Part shown: piece by piece, positions 57,352-64,000 of the stretch | Position numbering within the stretch: the first letter of the stretch is position 1 | Layout: each line of letters starts with the position of its first letter | From: Agrypnia vestita | Taxonomy: Eukaryota; Arthropoda; Insecta; Trichoptera; Phryganeidae | NCBI GenBank assembly: GCA_016648135.1 | Contig: JADDOH010005059.1 | Span: 1 to 64,000, forward strand | Reading direction: 5' to 3' | DNA length: 64,000 nt | Notes under the pieces: model-generated | What the model saw: only the letters and a program-made list of their open reading frames with translations | Database searches by the model: none | Told to the model about the DNA's origin: nothing | Made by a program: the position numbers and the translations under genes

Positions 57352-57824
57352 CTTAGGGGGCCTACCCGCGGGGTGTGACTGTTGTGTGCCGGTCTTTCTT
57401 TCACTATTTTCATCTATAATCCAGTTGACAAGATTTTTCCTTTTTTTTTAATCTGTTCCTGTAACGTCATAAGCTTGATATCTACCGTGGTTTATGTCTA
57501 CCGGCAGTGTTTTTTCGGACTAGCGAGTCTTTCTTTTCATTTTTCTCTCAGGGGGTGACTACTGTAACTAGTTTAACTGTCTCTACGGTATTCCCTCACA
57601 CATACGTAGGTATATCATTTTATCATATATCATTCTATTGTTTTGTATTGTATGGTTTGCTCTTGATGACAGTGAAGCGGTTTTGTGTGGACGCCTCCCC
57701 GCGCCGCTTGCACTCATACGAGTTTAAGTAGCGCGGGGAGGATGACAACTTTAGCATTAAAAAAGTGACGAATTGGGTGGCGAAAGTGTAGGGCAGATAT
57801 GGTAGCAATTAAAACGGCCCTGGG
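57350..57824. other. no gene seen
   Basis: Non-coding. A small frame at 57,507-57,731 lacks motifs. Confidence 0.35.
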
Positions 57825-57985
57825 TGTATGGTGGGTCTATATGGGAGACTTTTTAGGGTGGCCCGTGACCTGTATGAGCAGGCTAACGTGATCACTTTAC
57901 ACAACGTGCAACGTTCGGCGATTCCACCGTAAGAACATCCAGACATTATCCATTTTTTTGAAGCTGTATATATTTTATGTTCTTT
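57825..57985 (+). mobile_element. hairpin element, single left arm
   Basis: GTGATCACTTTACACAACGT, GCAACGTTCGGCGATTCCACC and TTTTGAAGCTGTATATATTT follow left-arm order. No right partner. Confidence 0.55.
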
Positions 57986-58292
57986 ATCTGTCCTCTTTAA
58001 AATATTTGAAGGTACTATACTAGTGACATCTATGGTCATAGCGGTAACGATCCATCTTCCATATATTTTAAAGTATTCTTGTGCATATGATAAATAATTC
58101 AAAAGAATATCACATGTTCATTAAAAATAATATTACTCACTTGATATTCCACTTTGAAAATATAGGGGTATCATTATCAGCTGCGAAATCTATGCATACT
58201 ATGTCATGAATATTAATAGGGGACTGCGTTGCATAAATCATATTTTACAAGAACGAGTTTAATGTGTCGTTTTTCTTACATTTTTTTACAAT
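57986..58292. other. no gene seen
   Basis: Non-coding. Confidence 0.4.
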
Positions 58293-58660
58293 ATTCTCAC
58301 GAGACGTGGCTGGGGGAAGCAAATGAAACACGTAAAGTTAATTAAAGTTTTTATTCATTTCAATAAAAGACTCGATCTTAACGATTTTTAAATATACCGT
58401 CACTAAATGTTTCTTGCATTAATATTTTGTAATCCGTTCTAGAATCTTCGCTGTACTTTTATCACTCTTGAATAACTTTTCACTCGTATACTGATGCGCG
58501 ATCACTCAGGTTCGCACTAGAAAAATTCTCGCTTGTCGGTAGGTACTCGCGCCGAAAATCCGTCACTCGGTCAAACACGCGCTAGTCAAACTGCACTGCG
58601 GTTTTTATCGCCGGTTATGTCGCATTTGTCAAAAGACAAAAAATGACAATGGTGCGCGGT
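58293..58660 (-). mobile_element. LTR-like repeat, partial
   Basis: ACGTGGCTGGGGGAAGCAAA, TGAAACACG and a T-rich AATAAA-containing stretch match the left end of the solo-LTR family. CTCTTGAATAAC and TTTTCACTCGTA match interior words. The right end is unclear. Confidence 0.4.
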
Positions 58661-58688
58661 AGCCGGTTGCTCTCTTTTTATAGATAAA

Positions 58689-59075
58689 CTAGCTGTAACC
58701 CGTTAAAAATGACCCGTACTCTTACAAGCTGATTCCTAAAGAATAAGTTTTTATTTACTTTTAGCTGACACCCATGAAATAATAATAACGACTTTTATCT
58801 GATTTTTGATTTTTTATATGAACATTTTTTTTATATTTCCCCTGCCAGCAGTTAATGATACAAATGGTTCGCGTCTTTGCTACGTCCTATATGTACTGTA
58901 TTTTTTACAGGTCACGTTCATGCGGTGGTGGCAGCATCGTTGCCGCCTTAGGATTTGCTGGCTCGGGGTTCAATCTCAATCTCCGGTCGTTTAATTTGTT
59001 TTTTTAGCCGTGAATTTGATCGGAATTACGCACGCTACACGAATTTACGGACAGACAACGAAATTATTGTTTGAT
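58689..59075 (-). mobile_element. Helitron 3' end, non-autonomous
   Basis: The plus strand begins CTAGCTGTAACCCGTTAAAA. Internal words CCGGTCGTTTAATTT, TTTAGCCGTGAATT and GGACAGACAACGAAATTATT are shared with 15,563-15,790. The hairpin is decayed. Confidence 0.5.
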
Positions 59076-59797
59076 GATGTCGCGTCGCGATGGTCCGAGA
59101 ATTCACGAGGTTAGCTCAATAATTTCTTCTAATTCTATACATCAATTCTTGTTACAATATTAACATGATTTTTTTAAAATTAAATTCATGCATTAAGTAA
59201 AGCATTGAATAAATAATTTAATGAAACTAATTAATATACCTCGGACTACTGACAGACACACTCATTAAATTAACGTAGAACTAGAAATACCGTAAATAAG
59301 ACACGCAACTAGAATTATGTAGCACAAGCATAAACTCTCTACGCCATCTTGAATTCAAGGAAAACTAGAAATACTTAAACTTATACATAAAAGATAGCTA
59401 ACGGTAAAATGAGAAACAGGATAAAGTCAAAATAGCGAAAAAAACCTATCGAAGTGGAACTCAGAATGAATAAATCAACACATAATTCAGCTTGACAACC
59501 AAGATTTGAAGATGAGAACATTTAAGAATGTACTAAAATCTACCATAACACAATTGCAAACCTCGTGTCAATAAAGAAATACATCGGATATAATCAGTGA
59601 CAGCAACAACGATAGAATATTGCATGCCAAGTCCAATGGAGGTTAAATAGGTAATCTTCGTATTAAAACATACCTATCATGGTATTTACACATCGTGAAA
59701 TGGTATTTTTATTACAATATTACTAAATTATTACGCATATTATAATCATATGCATTTTTACCAATATCGATTCACACAAGCTTTGGGCTCGTATCTG
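59076..59797. other. no gene seen
   Basis: Non-coding. Confidence 0.4.
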
Positions 59798-59805
59798 CTT
59801 CTCTA

Positions 59806-60468
59806 CAGAGATGTGACTTATCTAAGATACAAGTATTTGAAATACAGATACAAGATACAAAATACGTATTTTCATCTTGCATCTAAAATACTTATTTGAA
59901 TATTCATCTTGTATCTTGTATTTAAATACATTCTTTTGGTATCTTAGTATTTTGTGAATACTAAGATTACTAAGATACTTTTTTCCAATGATGTACCTAT
60001 AATGAGACCTCATCGAAGAAAAATGAGCGACAAAATGTTTGAAGAACTGGTTTTACTGAAGTCTCAATTAAAACCTTAAAGATATAATATTTTATCTTGT
60101 CACATTTGCGTGATCAACGCGATTTATTCGTAAATTAATCCACGTAAAAAAATAAAGTAACATTCAATAAAATGTATTTTCTACAAAAGGATTTTATCTT
60201 TAAAAAGTATTTGGAAGATACGTATTTTGTATCTAGTATTTCAGATACCATGTCGGAAAGTTATTTGTATCTACTTGATTTTAAAGTACCTTGCATTTTG
60301 TATTCCAGATACTTTGTATAGGGTGTCTTGTACATCACTGCTTCTTATCAATTTTTTTTCCATTCCATTCCAGAAAGTTATTTGTATCTAGTATTTGAAA
60401 TACTTGATTTTAAGTATCTTGCATTTTGTATTCCAGATACTTTGTATAGGATGTCTTGTACATCAGTG
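59806..60468. mobile_element. hAT-type MITE with duplicated right end
   Basis: Starts CAGAGATGTGACTTATC and ends TCTTGTACATCAGTG, bracketed by perfect CTTCTCTA (59,798-59,805; 60,469-60,476). The body is rich in GATACAAG/GTATTT. The right end occurs twice with a 117-bp period (60,256-60,372; 60,373-60,468). Confidence 0.85.
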
Positions 60469-60476
60469 CTTCTCTA

Positions 60477-61899
60477 TGAGATTATCAATTTTTTTTAGTT
60501 CTACTGGCATATTCTAAGTGATTATGTAATTCGAGCATGCGCCAACAACGAAAAATGTCTACGAATTTGTTTTCAAGGTGAATTTAATGCATAGTTATTC
60601 CTGTGGGTCCCTTCAAATAAAACTTCGTGATGTCTCGTTTGTCTTGGTATATTATACGATACCACTTTGTATCGTTTTATTAGAATTATTTGTTCTTTTT
60701 CTTAACGGACATTCTTTTGTCGCTGAAGCACCATAATATCGTTGTTGCTATTGTTTATATAGGTATAACGTAATGGTTTATTTGTGTTGTCCAAACATCC
60801 AGCTCTACGTATCAAGGCTTTCTGCCTAGTTCTGATAATGTTGGCACTGCACCTACTAGATTAATGTATTTAGCCATAACCTATCCGTCTGGTCCAGCAA
60901 AAGAATTCTTCAGCGATGGTGGCTTTCTTGGGGCTTGGGTTACGCGACCCGTCATTCAGACTAATTAAAAAAAATGCTTCAGATGGCTCCGAAGAGTTTT
61001 GATTAGGTGTCGTCATCATCAAAGCGATCAAGACTGCTCTGCCAGAAGTACAACAGGGGAAAATATATTTAAAAAATATTACGCTTGTTTACCAGAAAAT
61101 ACCGGGTCAGGTAGCGCACTAGTACACCTTTTTCCCCAAACGGTACCATGAGAAAGATCTCGCCCGACCTACAAATAAATGATGAAACGAAATGCAACCT
61201 AAGATCACAACTTGCTTGAATGCTTTCTACACTCAGGTTGTCTGACGTGTAACGCCGAAACCGGTTAGTCGGTGACGAAACATTCCCATCAGAGCACGCG
61301 GGGAACAGTACATTCGGCGGATAACTGTGTCTGCTGGGAAACGGGTTTCGGTCCAGCTCCGTGTGTGGGTCAGTGATGGCTTCTCGATTTTATTTTCGAC
61401 GCATCACGTTGTCATCTGGGAAGATTCTCATTTTAAAATTTTAACAAAAAGACTTTATTTTAATGTCCTTATACCGCGTTTTTTAGTTCCTTTCGATACG
61501 AGCAGTCCTTCGTGTGTCTTAAATCTAGTACCATGTTTATGTAGCATTCGATACTTGTACGTATTGCCTATTGTAGATACCTTGTTACTAATTTATACCA
61601 TAACTACCTGTTCGTACACGGTGCTGCACAGGTTGAGGATTAAGTTAAAAAGGTTCCAATGTTTTGCAAAGCCTCTAAAAAAACATGTTTCCATGTAATG
61701 TAGACGGGTCTTAAAGAATTAACAACAATAATTAAATACAAGATACAATAAGAAATAACTATAAGAATGCGATATTAAAGGCTTTTATGAATCTAGGAAT
61801 AATGTCGTTTAAAACGATAAGTTCGGAAGCACACTTTCTCATTGGTTCAAACGCTTCATTTAAGCAAAGACAACAAACCTAATATCATAAAAAAAAATT
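60477..61899. other. no gene recognised
   Basis: The plus frame at 61,327-61,698 (123 codons) has no recognisable domain or splice context. Confidence 0.35.
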
Positions 61900-62226
61900 C
61901 GATATACGAACATTTAGATATAGATAGGTATATCTAAATGTTTATCAATATTGAAAGGGTAGGTACCGGCGCCTTTTTTTTCAAATAATTTGTGGGAATT
62001 CGAATGGAACGTTGTGTCAAAATTTCAAAGCAATAGTTGAAGAACTTTAGGAGATTTAAGATATTGGACAATCGAACATTTACATTTTTATTTATATTAA
62101 TAAAAAGTAGGTATATAAAAACAAAGTAAGTATACAAAAACATCATCGTATTTGAATGCAACGTTGTGCTAAATTTTCAAAGCATCGGTAAAGAATCAAC
62201 ATTTACATTTTTATTTATATAGATTA
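61900..62226 (-). mobile_element. Helitron-like repeat with two internal units
   Basis: Inverted counterpart of 42,782-43,085: two units each carrying AACGTTGTG(T/C)(C/T)AAA and ACATTTACATTTTTATTTAT. Ends at ATATAGAT (62,226). Confidence 0.45.
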
Positions 62227-62961
62227 AATTTAAATTTTTCATGCTGCATACATGCTGCATTAACCCGGAATGCAAACAATTAAAATGAAGAGAAATAATT
62301 TTAAATTGATTAATTACAGTTATATGAGGTGACTTTGCACGCGTAATTTTAGTTTTTACGCATTAATTGATATGCCCACAAAATGAGACCATTTAGAAAG
62401 TAAAGCGTCATAATTCTCTAGCATGTAATTTTCTACACAGCACACATCCTTGTGGGAAATCACACGAGCCTTAGAGTATATACAATCCATAGAGACCATA
62501 TTATTTCGAAACTTGTAAGAATTTTGTTATAAGAGGCGTGGTCATTCGGTGAGACTGGACAATTCATTTCTAACACGTGTTTGTAATTTCTTGCTAAATC
62601 AGGGCTACCACTAATGTACGATTCTCTGTGAATTCTCTTACAATAAAGTAGCAATAAATGATAATGCCTTTTATATGTGGGTACATCTATTTATTTTAAT
62701 TTATTTTATTACAATTTTAAATATCACCACAACAATAATTATATAAGGTACTGCAATAATAATAATTATAATCGAGGATTATTTATACCATATCAAACAT
62801 AAACATTTAGATATCTGCATTTGTACAAATATTTAGAAAATTACGTTATTTACATAATATACATTGTTTGTATATACACATAAAATACATTGTTTGAAAA
62901 AACAATATGATGAAGTACATTAATGGAATTAATAATAAATATAAAATTTTAATATAGTACG
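62227..62961. other. no gene seen
   Basis: AT-rich, non-coding. Confidence 0.4.
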
Positions 62962-63219
62962 CTATTGATTTTGGAAGATAATTAATCTGTTGAAATGTTG
63001 TCTCACTCTGACGGTAGGTTGTACCGCTGATTTGATCAGAAAGTGTAGTAGCCTGACATCTAAATATTTAGAAGCAACTGCCTTAATTAGGTGAACAGTA
63101 TGGTTCTCCAGCGGTGACTGGTCTAGCATGTGAGAAAGTAATATATTAAAACAATCTACAGTTGGGAATATTTTTAAGACCCTGTTGACTAAATATTCTA
63201 ATGAAAAGTGAGGATTCAT
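62962..63219 (-). pseudogene. P-element/THAP-type transposase C-terminus
   Basis: An 85-codon minus frame reads SLEYLVNRVLKIFPTVDC, LLSHMLDQSPLENHTVHLIK, AVASKYLDVRLLHFL and RVRQHFNRLIIFQNQ then stop. The (D/E)NH...L...YxxxRL and RxxxxxLxLFxxQ-stop ending resembles C-termini of P-element-type transposases in insects (from memory of the family). Upstream in-frame stops and no THAP finger or catalytic residues, so a fragment only. Confidence 0.5.
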
Positions 63220-63507
63220 TCTACATACTCATTGTATATACTCTAAGACACGAGCGGTGTTATCGGCATGTACCATCTAATGCTTGACATATAAACTTTG
63301 TTTAGAAATTGTAGAGACAAACAATATTCAATAATTGACCCAGCATGTGTACGTTTTGAATTACTAAATACACATGTTAATTTTTACCAAAGTTTTTCTA
63401 ATCGTCAAATATTAATTACTCTACGACTTCAATTAAGTTTCATTCAACTTCAATTCAAAAGCGATGTGTCCATTAATAATTTTATACATTAGTCAGAAGT
63501 AATATTA
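63220..63507. other. no gene seen
   Basis: Non-coding, about 290 bases. Confidence 0.4.
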
Positions 63508-63600
63508 TCACGGGATCGTAGCCATGGGGGACAAATGAAACACTTGATATTAGTTGAGGCGGCACATTCACTGCAAATGCATATTTCGGCTTTTTTGCGA
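63508..63600 (-). mobile_element. LTR-like repeat end, fragment
   Basis: ATCGTAGCCATGGGGGACAA followed by ATGAAACACTTG matches the left ends at 58,293 and 3,155. Confidence 0.35.
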
Positions 63601-64000
63601 AAATTAGAGTTTTTATTATTAATTTATCAGAATGTATATACTCCAATTTGCAATGCAATCCAAGACTGCAATTTTATAGCGATAACTTAGACAGAACCTT
63701 TGTTCTTATATTAAAAAACTGAACATTATTTGCAAAAATTAAGAAAATATAAGCATTAATCGACAGGCCGCGGACAAAAAATTCATATTTAGTGTCTTGG
63801 GCGAGATTAATTTTTACTGAATATTCATTTGTGCGCAGAATATGTTTTCTTATGTATTTAAAGCTAGGCATTATGACGAATAAACTTTACTGAAATAAAT
63901 AATAAATGTTCAATGTTAATAAAGTTGTAATTTTTTAAATTTGCAAATTAATTTTACGTTTTTGATGATTTTCAAACGATTTTTTCATATAAAGAGATGA
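63601..64000. other. no gene seen
   Basis: Non-coding to the window edge. Confidence 0.4.

Overview
The window looks like intergenic or deep intronic DNA of an insect, most likely a lepidopteran. Evidence: AT-rich DNA studded with TAGGTA/TACCTA-type words; a cecropia-type mariner; Helitron ends closing in a hairpin plus CTAGT; Penelope-like elements; tRNA-derived SINEs; and a short CCTAA run matching the insect telomere unit. I found no intact host protein gene. Nearly all long reading frames are transposon remnants or chance frames. The taxonomic call is an inference from repeat content.

Layout. 1-7 kb: broken mariner, a Helitron, Penelope 3' debris, a decayed hAT transposon and a hAT-like MITE. 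7-18 kb: a solo-LTR-like repeat, an old hairpin element, one possible coding exon (13,656-13,764), a hAT MITE with a perfect 50-bp palindrome, and a MITE nested in a MITE. 18-27 kb: a GC-rich promoter-like block with a possible first exon, then a cluster of LINE and Penelope 3' ends. 27-33 kb: a SINE, a pogo/Tigger-type MITE and two copies of a hairpin element. 33-46 kb: several MITEs, a Penelope remnant with a GIY-YIG endonuclease, LINE tails and a SINE. 46-50 kb: a palindromic MITE, the longest Penelope copy and an LTR-like repeat. 50-58 kb: a LINE tail, duplicated segments, a hAT MITE, the largest hairpin element, a 30-bp minisatellite and a SINE with an 83-nt poly(A). 58-64 kb: a Helitron, a hAT MITE with a duplicated end, and a P-element-type transposase tail.

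The best candidate for something undescribed is a hairpin element with three well-bounded copies (29,749-30,457; 31,805-32,270; 54,072-54,741), an older relative (12,035-12,440) and several single arms. Arms in the two youngest copies are 170 bp identical and about 240 bp nearly identical. Each has a shared asymmetric tail and is flanked by 12-16-bp direct repeats, which is longer than usual for cut-and-paste MITEs. Transcripts would fold into long double-stranded RNA.

The parts do not form a pathway. The coherent stories are mobilisation in trans (hAT MITEs, SINEs, short Helitrons), nested insertion, and repair-like duplications. All homology calls are by eye; no database search or alignment program was run.
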